DNA of 64,000 nucleotides, from the NCBI GenBank assembly GCA_020634455.1, contig JACKBQ010000001.1, positions 124,001 to 188,000 of the forward strand, written 5' to 3'. This document shows, in pieces, positions 28,241-37,123 of this stretch; the stretch's first letter is position 1; every line of letters begins with the position of its first letter. The translations under genes were made by a program, and so were the position numbers. The DNA is from Ardenticatenaceae bacterium (lineage in GTDB: Bacteria; Chloroflexota; Anaerolineae; Promineifilales; Promineifilaceae). The notes below the pieces were generated by a model. That model saw nothing but the letters and a program-made list of their open reading frames with translations, did not search any database and had not been told where the DNA came from.

Positions 28241-28419
28241 AAAATCTCCTGCGTTGAATTTGGGGGAATTATGTGGGGAACGGCCGTTTTTACCAAACAG
28301 CCTCCATTTCTGGTTGACGATAAGCATATCATTACGAAATAATTAACTGCTTAGGCGACCCATCGCTCGTAAGGGTGTCGTAATAATTTTGGGCTAAAAC
28401 TGAGTCAGGAGTAAAACGA

Positions 28420-29142
28420 ATGACGCTTAACCAATCTTTTAGCGAATATGGCGATATTTTGGTGGTGGACGATGAAGCTTCCGTGGTGGAAGTGGTGGCC
28501 CTGTACCTGAAGCGGGAAGGGTTTACGGTGCGCGTGGCGCGAGACGGCCGTTCCGCCCTCAACGCCATCCGTGAGCAACTGCCTGCCCTGGTGGTGCTGG
28601 ACCTGATGCTGCCAGAAGTGGATGGCCTGGAAATTGTGCGCCGTCTGCGCGACGACGCTGTCTCCGATGTGCCGGTTATCATGCTTACCGCCCGGCGGCA
28701 GGAGACTGACCGCATTTACGGCCTGGAACTTGGTGCAGATGATTACGTGACGAAGCCATTTTCCCCGGCTGAGCTGGTATCTCGTGTGAAGGCTGTTTTG
28801 CGGCGGACACGGGGGAGTGGAGCCAGTGAGAAGGGAGAACGGCCGTTGCAGTTCAAAGAACTCACCATCGATCCCAAAACCCGCGTCGTCACCGTGCGCG
28901 GTGGCTCAATTGACCTGACCGCCACCGAATTTAACCTGCTCTGGTTCATGGTCAGCCATCCCCGGCAAGTGTTCAAGCGGGACCAACTGTTAGAAAACGT
29001 CTGGGGCTTCTCTGAATACGTAGACCCCAGCACCGTCACCGTCCACATTCGCCGACTGCGCGAGAAAATAGAAATTGACCCCAGCGATCCTGTCCATCTG
29101 CTGACCGTGTGGGGCGTTGGTTACAAATTTGATCCTGGATAA
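28420..29142 (+). CDS. OmpR-family response regulator
   Basis: 240 aa. Receiver with ILVVDDEASVVEVVALYL, phospho-Asp in LVVLDLMLPEVDG, switch region MLTARRQE and DDYVTKPFSPAELVSRVKAVLRR. The winged helix contains LTATEFNLLWFMVSHP, FKRDQLLENVWG and RRLREKIE, ending WGVGYKFDPG. AGGAG precedes the ATG. It is followed after 4 bases by its likely partner kinase. Confidence 0.95.
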   Translation: MTLNQSFSEYGDILVVDDEASVVEVVALYLKREGFTVRVARDGRSALNAIREQLPALVVLDLMLPEVDGLEIVRRLRDDAVSDVPVIMLTARRQETDRIYGLELGADDYVTKPFSPAELVSRVKAVLRRTRGSGASEKGERPLQFKELTIDPKTRVVTVRGGSIDLTATEFNLLWFMVSHPRQVFKRDQLLENVWGFSEYVDPSTVTVHIRRLREKIEIDPSDPVHLLTVWGVGYKFDPG

Positions 29143-29146
29143 TCTT

Positions 29147-30412
29147 ATGGTTGATACCTTCCCCCAAAATAGTTACATGCAAAAAATTTCGCGCACGCCG
29201 TGGCGGTTGTTTGCCATCGGCATTGTAGGCGCGCTGGCGCTGGTAGCCATCTTGATGTTTGCCCTGATGGGCGCGCCGCTGCAAGAAATTACCACGCTGA
29301 TGACCTGGCTGAGCATCTCCTCGTTGGTCTCGCTGGTGGTGGGCTACATTTTGTACCGGCGTGGGCTTACCCGCTCCCCGTCGCTGACGCTGACGCTGGT
29401 GCTTACGTACGGTTGGGCCGCGATTGTGATTTTGGTCAACGTTTGGATCATGTCTGAGCGGATGTTTTTGAACGATGAACATGATCTCATTTTAAGCGGT
29501 GTGTTGCTGCTTTTCGCGGCGATTATCGCCACCACCTTTGGCATTTTTGTGGCCGCCAGCGTTACGGATGGGCTGCGGTCGCTTAACCTGACGGCACAGC
29601 AAATTGCGGAAGGCAACCTGACGGCACGAGCCGCTATTTCTGGGCGGGATGAGGTGGCGTTGGTGGGGCATACGTTTAACGAGATGGCCAAACAGTTGCA
29701 GCAGGCGGCCCAGGAGCGGGAGGAGCTGGAGCAGATGCGCAAAGATCTCATTGCCTGGACTTCGCACGATTTGCGCACGCCGCTGACCAGCATTCGGGCG
29801 ATGATTGAGGCGCTGCACGATGGCGTGGTGGACGACCCGGCGACGGTGCAGCGCTACTATGGCACCATTCGCAGCGACATCATCGCCCTGAACAGCATCA
29901 TTGATGATTTGTTTGAGCTGGCGCAGCTGGATGCGGGCGGTTTGAGCATGGAGATGGCGCAGCACGCGCTGGGCGATTTGGTTTCTGACTCGCTGGAGAT
30001 GTTTCAGGCGCTGGCCACTGAGCAGGGGGTGACGCTGAAAGGTACGGTAGCGCCTAATTTGGGGTTGGTGCAAATGTGTGCGCCAAAAATTGGCCGGGTG
30101 ATTGGCAATCTGGTGAGCAATGCGCTGCGCTACACGCCAGCGGGGGGGACGGTGCAGGTTACGGCCGTTCGCCAACCTGACCAAATAATCGTCACCGTCC
30201 AGGATTCTGGCCCTGGCTTCGCTCCAGAAGATTTGGGGCGCGTGTTTGAGCAGTTTTACCGGGGGGAACAATCGCGCAGCAGGGCGTCTGGCAGTGGGGC
30301 GGGGTTGGGTTTGGCGATTGCGCGGGGGGTGGTGTTGGCCCACAACGGCCGTATCTGGGCTGAAAATGCGCCGGAAGGCGGGGCTATCGTCGGCTTTAGC
30401 TTGCCAGATTAA
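29147..30412 (+). CDS. Membrane sensor histidine kinase
   Basis: 421 aa. About four membrane segments occupy the first 140 residues (LFAIGIVGALALVAILMFAL first), then a HAMP linker (SLNLTAQQIAEGNLTARA). HisKA carries AWTSHDLRTPLTSIRAM and HATPase carries NLVSNALRYTPAGG, DSGPGFAPEDL and GSGAGLGLAIARG. No large external sensing domain is present, so it probably senses within the membrane. The start at 29147 lies just after the regulator stop; a longer frame overlapping it exists. It forms a two-component pair with the upstream gene. Confidence 0.93.
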   Translation: MVDTFPQNSYMQKISRTPWRLFAIGIVGALALVAILMFALMGAPLQEITTLMTWLSISSLVSLVVGYILYRRGLTRSPSLTLTLVLTYGWAAIVILVNVWIMSERMFLNDEHDLILSGVLLLFAAIIATTFGIFVAASVTDGLRSLNLTAQQIAEGNLTARAAISGRDEVALVGHTFNEMAKQLQQAAQEREELEQMRKDLIAWTSHDLRTPLTSIRAMIEALHDGVVDDPATVQRYYGTIRSDIIALNSIIDDLFELAQLDAGGLSMEMAQHALGDLVSDSLEMFQALATEQGVTLKGTVAPNLGLVQMCAPKIGRVIGNLVSNALRYTPAGGTVQVTAVRQPDQIIVTVQDSGPGFAPEDLGRVFEQFYRGEQSRSRASGSGAGLGLAIARGVVLAHNGRIWAENAPEGGAIVGFSLPD

Positions 30413-30497
30413 GAAAAAAGGACGCGGAAAACGCCAGGTTTCTCCGCGTCCCCTGCCCAGATTGATGACCTATCGCTTATTGATTACCGCTTACCGT
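30413..30497. terminator. Hairpin and single-arm repeat between convergent genes
   Basis: GGACGCGGA and TCCGCGTCC form a hairpin (about 30420-30451) after the kinase stop. A CTTATTGATTACCGCTTACC heptamer-type arm then runs to the stop codon of the PH-domain gene on the other strand. Confidence 0.6.
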
Positions 30498-31043
30498 TTA
30501 CATCTCCTCGCGGTAGCTGAAGTTGTGGCGTTTGCGGGCTTCCAGCACAGCGCGGCGTAAGATTTCGTAGACACTGCTGGGGTCTTGTACGTTGCGCAGC
30601 ACAATTTCTGGGTGGCTTGGGTCGTGGCTGCGAATGGTGATGTCGCCAATTTTTAGCACACGTTCGCCGAAGGTTTGGCTGTGGTCAATGTCCTGAATGC
30701 GGATGAGTTCCACATTTTCATGCGCTTTGCCCAGCAAGCCAGAGGTGATTTTGATGCGTTCGTTGGTGACGGTGTAATCCATGACCAGGGAGAGGAACGG
30801 CCGTCCTTGCCACAAAATCTCCTCGCCAAATTCATCCTCCTCTTCTTCTTTTGCTTCGGGCTGCGGCGTGGCCAGCTTGGCCATGTCCAGCTCGCTGTCA
30901 ATCTCCAGCAAAGCCGATTCGGTTACCAGATCAACAAACGATTCCAGCGTGGATTTATCCAAAGCAGACAGGTCGAGATCCGTCTGAGCAACAGATTGCC
31001 AGACTCTGGCTTTAATGCGGGCTTGCGCTTCTTTTATTGACAT
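30498..31043 (-). CDS. Bacterial PH-domain protein
   Basis: 181 aa. The C-terminal half (about residues 75-165: EEILWQGRPFLSLVMDYTVTNERI, TSGLLGKAHENVELIRIQDI, GDITIRSHD, LRNVQDPSSVYEILRRAV) matches bacterial PH domains of the YdbT/DUF304 type, but without their membrane helices. The N-terminal part is alpha-helical with an acidic stretch (EAKEEEEDEFGEE). Role unknown; in other bacteria such domains bind membranes or proteins. Confidence 0.8.
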   Translation of the reverse strand: MSIKEAQARIKARVWQSVAQTDLDLSALDKSTLESFVDLVTESALLEIDSELDMAKLATPQPEAKEEEEDEFGEEILWQGRPFLSLVMDYTVTNERIKITSGLLGKAHENVELIRIQDIDHSQTFGERVLKIGDITIRSHDPSHPEIVLRNVQDPSSVYEILRRAVLEARKRHNFSYREEM

Positions 31044-31169
31044 TTTGGGTTCTCCCTAAAGTTTGAAATTGGGTAAATGTGCTAATAGAAAATTAACAAA
31101 ATGGTTGTAGCATAGTCGCCGTCTGGTTGTCAAATAAGTGAACGGCCGTTAAAATAAAATTTCGGTCTT

Positions 31170-31208
31170 TTGACTGACAGAAAAAAATTTTATGTATTAA
31201 AATACTCG
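31170..31208 (+). promoter_or_regulatory. Candidate promoter of the FmdB-like gene
   Basis: TTGACT near 31174 and an AT-rich TATGTATTAAAAT near 31192-31204 give a loose -35/-10 pair before the gene. The spacer is 17-19 bases depending on the -10 taken. An AACGGCCGTT copy lies just upstream (31141-31150). Confidence 0.35.
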
Positions 31209-31222
31209 CTGGAAAGTAGAAA

Positions 31223-31564
31223 ATGCCAACATATACCTATAGATGCAATAATTGTGATTATGAGTTTGATATTAAACAGCGTATGGCGGATGATCCGTTA
31301 ACCGATTGCCCGGATTGTGAAACCGACAACTCGCTGCGCAAAGTGCTGAATTCGGTCGGAATCGTGTTTAAGGGGAGCGGATTTTACGTGACAGATAGCC
31401 GGGGCAAGAAGAGTGCGGCAACCCCCTCGACCAATGGTAAATCTAGTGAAAACGGGAGTAGTGCCAAAACAGATTCCGAAAGCAGCGCTCCCAAAGAAAG
31501 CGGGGACAGCAAGGCCAGCGCTACCGACACAAGCAAAAAGACAAGCGAAAAAACGGCCGTTTAG
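31223..31564 (+). CDS. FmdB-family zinc-ribbon protein
   Basis: 113 aa. The N-terminal ribbon MPTYTYRCNNCDYEFD followed by DCPDCETD provides four cysteines for zinc. KVLNSVGIVFKGSGFYVTDSR is the family hallmark. The C-terminal third is a low-complexity Ser/Lys/Ala tail (SSENGSSAKTDSESSAPKES). Such proteins are proposed regulators, with no assigned target. The last codons (KTAV) come from an ACGGCCGT copy, and a strong terminator follows. Confidence 0.92.
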   Translation: MPTYTYRCNNCDYEFDIKQRMADDPLTDCPDCETDNSLRKVLNSVGIVFKGSGFYVTDSRGKKSAATPSTNGKSSENGSSAKTDSESSAPKESGDSKASATDTSKKTSEKTAV

Positions 31565-31589
31565 CCACCAAAATCCCCCCTAGAAATAA

Positions 31590-31618
31590 AAAAGCCCGCC
31601 AATTGCGCGGGCTTTTTG
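31590..31618 (+). terminator. Intrinsic terminator of the FmdB-like gene
   Basis: GCCCGC, loop of seven, GCGGGC followed by TTTTT, 26 bases after the stop codon; A-run on the other side makes it usable from both strands. Confidence 0.85.
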
Positions 31619-31626
31619 CTTGCTAT

Positions 31627-31680
31627 GAACCTTCGGGAGGTTTCATGGCAGGGTTGCTTAGGAATTCAAACCTCCTGGAG
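31627..31680. repeat. Two AACCT-C-GGAGGTT palindromes
   Basis: AACCTTCGGGAGGTT (31627-31641) and AACCTCCTGGAGGTT (31666-31680) are near-identical 15-base palindromes separated by about 25 bases, between the FmdB terminator and the minus-strand gene end. Confidence 0.6.
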
Positions 31681-31691
31681 GTTGTCCTTAA

Positions 31692-31994
31692 CTAAATCTG
31701 GAAGCCGCCAGTAGCTGGAATAACCTTCTGGCTAAAATTATCTACATACCCTTGTAACTTGTCATTGAGTTGGCCCCATCCAGGGCTAGCTAATGCCTCT
31801 TGCATTTTTTCGGTACTTTTGGCAATGCCGCTGGCCAGCTTTTGCTCGCAATCCCCGTACTGCGTATACCAGACCTGAATATCATCAATCCCCAGCTTGT
31901 TTAAGCCTGGAATGAATTCATGAACCAAAAATTCAAAATATTCAGATTCTGTTTCGGGACGAACATCCCAACGCATGACTATTTTTGCCGCCAT
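31692..31994 (-). CDS. Conserved small protein, possibly dimeric alpha-beta barrel
   Basis: 100 aa, not firmly recognised. The pattern (MAAKIVMRWDVRPETESEYFEFL, then IDDIQVWYTQYGD, then a helix and LNDKLQGYVDNFSQKV) has the strand-helix-strand arrangement of ABM-like ferredoxin folds. It has one Cys only. It lies 8 bases after the MBL-fold gene on the same strand and is probably co-transcribed. Confidence 0.65.
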   Translation of the reverse strand: MAAKIVMRWDVRPETESEYFEFLVHEFIPGLNKLGIDDIQVWYTQYGDCEQKLASGIAKSTEKMQEALASPGWGQLNDKLQGYVDNFSQKVIPATGGFQI

Positions 31995-32002
31995 AATATT
32001 CC

Positions 32003-32632
32003 CTACAATTTTGGTGTCAGGATGACCGTTTCGGTTTCTTCAGGCAAATTGGTTAATGAAATTTTCAGGCTGTCCTCTTGCGTCGGATCGGTGACGCCCA
32101 TCTCTTTAAGGAAGCGATCCAGTTCATCCAGCTCCAGGTTGAGGCCCGGTAGTTTGTAATGCATAGGCACCACAATGTTTGGCTCCAACATGGAGACTAG
32201 CTCAGAGGCTTGGGCGGCATTCAGGCTGTTGCCGCCGCCGACCGGCAATAGCAAAACGTTTACCTCTTCCAGCGCCTCAATTTCTGTTTGGGAAGGCACT
32301 TTGTCCAGATCGCCCAGATGCGCGATTTTAAGGCCGTCATAATCGAAGAGGAAAATGACGTTGTTATTGGCGCGGGCGGCGCTTTTGGTGACAATGCCCG
32401 TGATGAAGACGTTGCCAATTTCATATTCTCCAGGGCCGTCTAGATTGTGTTGCACACCGTTAACGGCCGTTGCGTAATTGTGCCCCGGTGCATCATGGCT
32501 AATGGTCACCACATCGCCCTTTACCTTCAAGGCGGGCAAGCCTAACTTGCCATTGTACGGGTCTGTGATGACAGAGGCGTGTTTGCGTTCGTTCAGACGA
32601 AAGCAGCTTAATCCATACCAGGTAATTTCCAT
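32003..32632 (-). CDS. MBL-fold hydrolase (UlaG-like, COG2220 type)
   Basis: 209 aa. It starts MEITWYGLSCFRL, the hallmark beginning of this metallo-beta-lactamase subgroup. TISHDAPGHNY stands for the metal loop, HLGDLDKVPSQ the second acidic loop, and VVPMHYKLPG the C-terminal histidine. The HxHxDH motif is reduced to SHDAPGH, usual in this subgroup. AAGGAGAAC precedes the ATG at 32632. Substrate unknown. Confidence 0.82.
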   Translation of the reverse strand: MEITWYGLSCFRLNERKHASVITDPYNGKLGLPALKVKGDVVTISHDAPGHNYATAVNGVQHNLDGPGEYEIGNVFITGIVTKSAARANNNVIFLFDYDGLKIAHLGDLDKVPSQTEIEALEEVNVLLLPVGGGNSLNAAQASELVSMLEPNIVVPMHYKLPGLNLELDELDRFLKEMGVTDPTQEDSLKISLTNLPEETETVILTPKL

Positions 32633-32734
32633 AAATGATGTTCTCCTTGCAAGCGGCAATTATACCTGAATATTTACCAATCGGTTAATGAGCCACCGTT
32701 ATTGGGTGCACGAACAAACTGTCAGTCAAAAAGC

Positions 32735-32810
32735 ATATTTATCCGCAGATTCACGCGGATGGGCGCAGATTTTTTGGTTTAATTTGCGTAATATGCGGTT
32801 GTTTTTCGGG
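32735..32810. repeat. GCAGATT-type inverted repeat
   Basis: ATCCGCAGATTCACGCGGAT and GGGCGCAGATT are followed by AATTTGCGTAATATGCGG. It lies between the MBL gene start and the RNB ribonuclease end. Confidence 0.6.
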
Positions 32811-32826
32811 CGAGAAAGGATCGAAA

Positions 32827-34647
32827 TCAGGCAAAACGAAAAAACGACTCCCGTTGGGGCAAATCTACGGATTGGAGCTTAACTTGAACGGCCGTATCCA
32901 GGGCAGTTGGCTCTTTGGTGTAGATGCTGGTTTCGGTGCCCAGGGTGGGCAGCAGCATCAGGTCGCGCTTGCCGCGCTGGTCAATGACGATGCCTTCGCC
33001 GGTCCAGTCGGGATGACGTTGCAGGTAAACGGCCGTCCAGTGAGCATTCGAGAGTCGTTCGGCGTACCGCACATCCCCACTCACCGCGTACGCCGCGCCG
33101 ACGCGCTCCATGACGGCCTGCTCATCCAAAATAGGATCGCCGTTGAGGTAGGCGCGCAGCTGTTGATGGACGACCAAATCGAGGTAGCGGCGCAGCGGGC
33201 TGGTGGCCTGAGTGTACTGGTCCAGTCCCAGCCCGGCGTGGCGACCGGGCGTGCTGCCCGGCTGGCTGCCGGTCATCGTTTTGCGGCGGGCAAAGTTGGC
33301 CGAGGGGGTGTCGCCTTCAATAATTTCGTGGGGCGCCTCTTGCGTGGTGTACGGGATGGGGATGTAGTGCTGCTGGGCAAATTGGGCCACGGCTTCGCCA
33401 GTCATCAGCATCGCTTCACGGACGAGATCGCGGCTTTGTAGGGGGGGTAACGGCCGTATTTCCACCGCACCATCTTCATCCAGCCGAATTTTCACCTCGG
33501 GTAGATCAATTTGCACCGCGCCATTGGCCACGCGCCGCGCCTCAAACGCCTGAGCCAGCGCCAGCAGTTCGCGGAAGGGAGATTCGTCCAGCCGGGATTG
33601 CGCCTCGTCGTAGCTCAGGCGGGTGACGCGCACCAGGCTGGGCACAATTTCCAGGTTCACAAGGGTGCCGTCGGCCATCACGTCCAGGCCAAAGGAGAGC
33701 GCGGGGGAGGTGTCGGCCAGCCCCAGGGCGAGGGCGGTGGTGGCCGCTTCGGGCAGCATGTGGATGGTGCCTTCGGGCAGGTAAAGGTTGGCCCCACGGG
33801 CACGCGCTTCCAAATCGGCCGGGCTGTCCGGGGTAATGAGCGCCGCCACGTCGGCGATGTGTACCCATAGACGGCCACTCTCCCAGCTCAGCGCATCGTC
33901 CGGGTCGCGGCTGCCTTCGTCATCAATGGCCAGGGCAACCAGGTGGGTCAAATCGCGCCGCTCTTCATCGGGCAGGACGGGGATGGCGTACTCTGGCTGG
34001 TTGGTGTTGACGCCGAGGCGGCTGGGGTAGGGATTGACGGTTTCGTCCCAGTAGCCTAATTTGAGCAGCAGAGCGTGGGCGTTTTCGGGCGTTTCGCTCT
34101 GGTTCAAATTGCGCAGCACCTGGCTGCGTTCCTGTTGGCCCATGCCTACGGCGGCGATCTCCTGGAGGAAACGGCCGTCTTCCGGCAAAAATGTCCCCTG
34201 GTTCACGCGATTGGCAAAAGCGGTCCACGCTTCGGCTTCGGCCGCTTTGGCCGCGCGGGCTTCTGTTTCGGCGGCCACTTCTTCCGCCGTGTGGACGGTG
34301 ATTTCAGCCAGCGTACCGCTGAAGTGCAGACCATCGCTCACCGCTTGCCAGATGGCCCAGGCGGTGGCCGGAGTGAAGTCGTCGTAAGCGAGTTCGGACA
34401 GCACTTCCAGGCTGGTGGTTTCACCTGCTAGCAGTTCCCAGGCGGTGAGCATGTCGCCCTGAGGTTTGGCCAGCTGGCCAAAATTGGCGAGCGGGCCGGG
34501 GTGGAGCAGCTCAATATCTTTGGGACGGACGGAAACGGCCGTGCCGTCTTGCGTCACGATATTGATCTTTTTACCGCTAATGTTGGTCACACGGGCAGCT
34601 TGATTTTTGTAGAGAACAAGGTTGTCGGCACGAAAATTTTCACTCAT
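32827..34647 (-). CDS. RNB-domain ribonuclease (RNase II/R family)
   Basis: 606 aa 3'-5' exoribonuclease-like protein. The RNB domain (about residues 265-540) carries the catalytic acidic cluster in LAIDDEGSRDPDDALSW, YLPEGTIHMLPE, and the later DQYTQATSPLRRYLDLVVH. The N-terminal domain (about 1-60) is a beta-barrel-like RNA-binding or SH3-like region (NLVLYKNQAARVTNISGKKI). No clear C-terminal S1 domain, unlike RNase R. Shorter relatives process tRNA or act in organelles and cyanobacteria. The start at 34647 precedes MSENFRADN. Confidence 0.88.
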   Translation of the reverse strand: MSENFRADNLVLYKNQAARVTNISGKKINIVTQDGTAVSVRPKDIELLHPGPLANFGQLAKPQGDMLTAWELLAGETTSLEVLSELAYDDFTPATAWAIWQAVSDGLHFSGTLAEITVHTAEEVAAETEARAAKAAEAEAWTAFANRVNQGTFLPEDGRFLQEIAAVGMGQQERSQVLRNLNQSETPENAHALLLKLGYWDETVNPYPSRLGVNTNQPEYAIPVLPDEERRDLTHLVALAIDDEGSRDPDDALSWESGRLWVHIADVAALITPDSPADLEARARGANLYLPEGTIHMLPEAATTALALGLADTSPALSFGLDVMADGTLVNLEIVPSLVRVTRLSYDEAQSRLDESPFRELLALAQAFEARRVANGAVQIDLPEVKIRLDEDGAVEIRPLPPLQSRDLVREAMLMTGEAVAQFAQQHYIPIPYTTQEAPHEIIEGDTPSANFARRKTMTGSQPGSTPGRHAGLGLDQYTQATSPLRRYLDLVVHQQLRAYLNGDPILDEQAVMERVGAAYAVSGDVRYAERLSNAHWTAVYLQRHPDWTGEGIVIDQRGKRDLMLLPTLGTETSIYTKEPTALDTAVQVKLQSVDLPQRESFFRFA

Positions 34648-34923
34648 GCCGCAATTGTAATGTTCCTGGGGGGATTGTGCTATGCGATTTGGGGTGATTG
34701 CACGCCGCAGGCTAAAGCCATCCGGCTGGTTGTGGAAGCCCATTCGGGCTTAAAGTGTAAGCCCGACGGGCCTTTCATAACTAGCAGAGGTGTTTACGCC
34801 TCTGCGCACTTCGCCCAACCGGTCATGTGACTGGCATGTGACCACCGGCACTGATGGATGTGACTGTACCTCCGCTAAAGTGACAGCATGGAATTCAACA
34901 ACCGAACTTTGGAGGTAAATGAA
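34648..34923. promoter_or_regulatory. Divergent region with hairpins and repeated ATGTGAC
   Basis: No gene. TTCGGGCTTA/TAAGCCCGA and CAGAGG/CCTCTG can form hairpins (34744-34822). Three ATGTGAC copies at about 34825, 34835 and 34857 precede the membrane-protein gene and could be an operator. This is inference from repetition only. Confidence 0.4.
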
Positions 34924-35886
34924 ATGAGTACCCTGACAACTCGAATGGAGCAAAAAAGTAGCGAAACGGATCTGTGGCGGCGTGTTTTGGGCACCGACCG
35001 CTTTTTGACCTGGTCATTTGGGGGCAGCATTGTCCTGTTTTTGGCGACGATTGTGCTCTCCATTTTTGACTCGCGGCTGGTGACTGGCGTGCCGGTTTGG
35101 GTGAAGCCAATGAAATTCGCCATCTCGATTACCCTCTACACCGGCACGTTGGCCTGGCTGCTGAGCTACGTGGAGGGGCATCCCCGGCTGGTGCGTTGGA
35201 TTGGCGGGCTAACGGCGCTGGGCTTTTTGGTGGAGATTGTGGGCATTTTTGTCCAGGCGGCGCGGGGCGTAGGCAGCCATTTTAACGTGGGCACCCCGTT
35301 CGACGCGGCGATTTTCTCGCTGATGGGCACCTTTGTGATGGTGATTTGGGTGATGAATATTGCCACGGCCGTTTTGCTCATGCGCCAAAAGATGGACAAC
35401 CAGCCGTTTGCCTGGGCGCTGCGGTTGGGGCTGGTGGTAACGGCCGTTGGCGCAATCCTCGGCTTTTTGATGACCAGCCCCACGCCAGACCAGCTCTCGG
35501 CGATGCAGGCGGGTGACGTGGTGACGGTGATGGGCGCGCACAGCGTCGGCGTGGAAGATGGCGGCCCTGGGTTGCCCTTCGTCGGCTGGAGCACCGAAGG
35601 CGGCGACATTCGCCCGGCGCATTTTGTGGGGCTGCACGCGCTGCAAATCATCCCGCTGCTGGGCATTTTTGTGAATCGTCGCACCAGTCGGCGGTTGTCC
35701 AACGGCCGTCGCACGGCGCTGGTGGTCACGGGTGGATTGGGCTACCTGGGGCTGATCTTGTTGCTGTTATGGCAAGCCCTCCGAGCCCAGCCGCTCATCG
35801 CCCCCGACGGCCTGACGCTGGCCGCGCTGGCAGGTTTGGTAGCCGTGGTGAGTTTGGTCGGAACGGCCGTTTTCCTCAAAAAATAA
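34924..35886 (+). CDS. Multi-pass membrane protein, unknown
   Basis: 320 aa with about eight membrane segments (for example FGGSIVLFLATIVLSIF, FAISITLYTGTLAWLLS, AIFSLMGTFVMVIWVMNIATAVLL, LVVTAVGAILGFLM). Loops carry RPAHFVGLHALQIIPLLG with two histidines inside a helix, which could bind haem or metal. No family recognised. GGAGG ten bases before the chosen ATG decides the start; an ATG 36 bases upstream is the alternative. Five copies of ACGGCCGT or close variants lie within it. Confidence 0.72.
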   Translation: MSTLTTRMEQKSSETDLWRRVLGTDRFLTWSFGGSIVLFLATIVLSIFDSRLVTGVPVWVKPMKFAISITLYTGTLAWLLSYVEGHPRLVRWIGGLTALGFLVEIVGIFVQAARGVGSHFNVGTPFDAAIFSLMGTFVMVIWVMNIATAVLLMRQKMDNQPFAWALRLGLVVTAVGAILGFLMTSPTPDQLSAMQAGDVVTVMGAHSVGVEDGGPGLPFVGWSTEGGDIRPAHFVGLHALQIIPLLGIFVNRRTSRRLSNGRRTALVVTGGLGYLGLILLLLWQALRAQPLIAPDGLTLAALAGLVAVVSLVGTAVFLKK

Positions 35887-35964
35887 CGACTCTAGCCGGG
35901 GGATTATTGAACTTTACAAAATAAATAGGTAATAGAGATAATATCATCATGGGAGGTGTTATTT

Positions 35965-36294
35965 ATGCCCAAGAGACGATATTTGGAACTAACGGCTGTT
36001 CAAAAAAGCGAGCTAGTACTTGTGCGCGACCACCATGAGAAAAGCCACATGCGAGAAAAGGCCGCCATTTTGCTCAAAATCGCCAGCGGCATGAGTCCCA
36101 ATGCCGCCGCTAAAGACGGAGGGCACAAGCCGCACCATCCGGATACTATCTACAAATGGCTAGATTGGTATGAACAGGATGGTCTTGACCGACTTGAAGT
36201 ACAGAAAGGACGTGGCCGCAAAGCGGCTTTTTCCCCCTCGGTACGCGAAGCCGTCAGAAGCAAAGCAGGCACTGCTCCAGGTGATTCGACGTGA
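35965..36294 (+). CDS. IS630 transposase, N-terminal frame (helix-turn-helix)
   Basis: 109 aa. MREKAAILLKIASGMSPNAA then DTIYKWLDWYEQDG form the IS630-type N-terminal DNA-binding region. A good ribosome site (GGGAGGTG) precedes the ATG. The frame runs on past the switch point and then stops. The DDE part continues in the +1 frame; the switch is near the run TTTTTCCCCC at 36228-36237, where both frames encode a GRGRK..F-P type junction. This may be programmed frameshifting or an inactivating indel. Confidence 0.85.
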   Translation: MPKRRYLELTAVQKSELVLVRDHHEKSHMREKAAILLKIASGMSPNAAAKDGGHKPHHPDTIYKWLDWYEQDGLDRLEVQKGRGRKAAFSPSVREAVRSKAGTAPGDST

Positions 36295-37123
36295 CCCCCG
36301 GCAGCTAGGCTTCCATTCTGCCCGATGGCGATTAGAAATGATAGTCCAAGCATGTACTTGGTTACAGGTCAGTACAGCTGGGAGTCTAAGCCGATTGCTA
36401 AAACGGCTGGGCATCAGCTATAAACGTGGCCGCGATTATGTGCATAGTCCCGACCGACATTATCAAGAAAAGCTGAGTTTGATTGAGTTGGCTCGATTAC
36501 GTGCTTATTACGAACCAGACCGATATGTGCTGCTCTATCTCGACCAGCTTACTTACTATCGGCAACCAACGATTGCCCAATCATTTGAAAGCAAGGGTCT
36601 GCGACAGCCATTGGCTCAACGGTCACATCGGGCCAATAGTAGCTTCCGCATCATTGGTGCCATCAATTGCATGACGGGGCAACTTTCTTACTTGCAGCGC
36701 AAACGCATCACACGCACCGTCATTGCTAACTTCTGGACTCAATTGTACCAATGCTATCCAGGTGCGGAGACAATTTACGTCGTTCTGGACAATTGGCCCG
36801 TTCACTTTCACCCGGATGTATTGGCCGTTTTACAGCCACAGCAGTTTCCTTTTCCACCCAAATTGCCAGGGAACTGGCCGACTGAGCCTGCGCCGAAAGC
36901 CAAGCAGGACAACATGCCCGTTCAACTACTACCTTTGCCCACTTACGCTTCTTGGCTCAATCCGATTGAAAAGCTGTGGCGTTGGCTAAAGCAGGAGGTA
37001 TTGCACCTGCACCGATTCAGCGATGATTGGCCAGAATTGCGTGAAGTTGTGGCTAGTTTTCTTGACCAATTTGCCACCGGCTCTGACGCGTTGCTTCGCT
37101 ATGTTGGTTTATTACCTATTTAA
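36170..37123 (+). CDS. IS630 transposase, catalytic DDE frame
   Basis: The meaningful part runs from about 36237. DDE residues are visible: first Asp in LLYLDQLTYYRQP, second in VVLDNWPVHFHPD, Glu in SWLNPIEKLWRWLKQE. The open frame begins with an ATG inside the overlap, but its first 20 or so residues are out of frame with family sequence. The product is likely made by fusion with the upstream frame. Confidence 0.87.
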   Translation: MNRMVLTDLKYRKDVAAKRLFPPRYAKPSEAKQALLQVIRRDPRQLGFHSARWRLEMIVQACTWLQVSTAGSLSRLLKRLGISYKRGRDYVHSPDRHYQEKLSLIELARLRAYYEPDRYVLLYLDQLTYYRQPTIAQSFESKGLRQPLAQRSHRANSSFRIIGAINCMTGQLSYLQRKRITRTVIANFWTQLYQCYPGAETIYVVLDNWPVHFHPDVLAVLQPQQFPFPPKLPGNWPTEPAPKAKQDNMPVQLLPLPTYASWLNPIEKLWRWLKQEVLHLHRFSDDWPELREVVASFLDQFATGSDALLRYVGLLPI

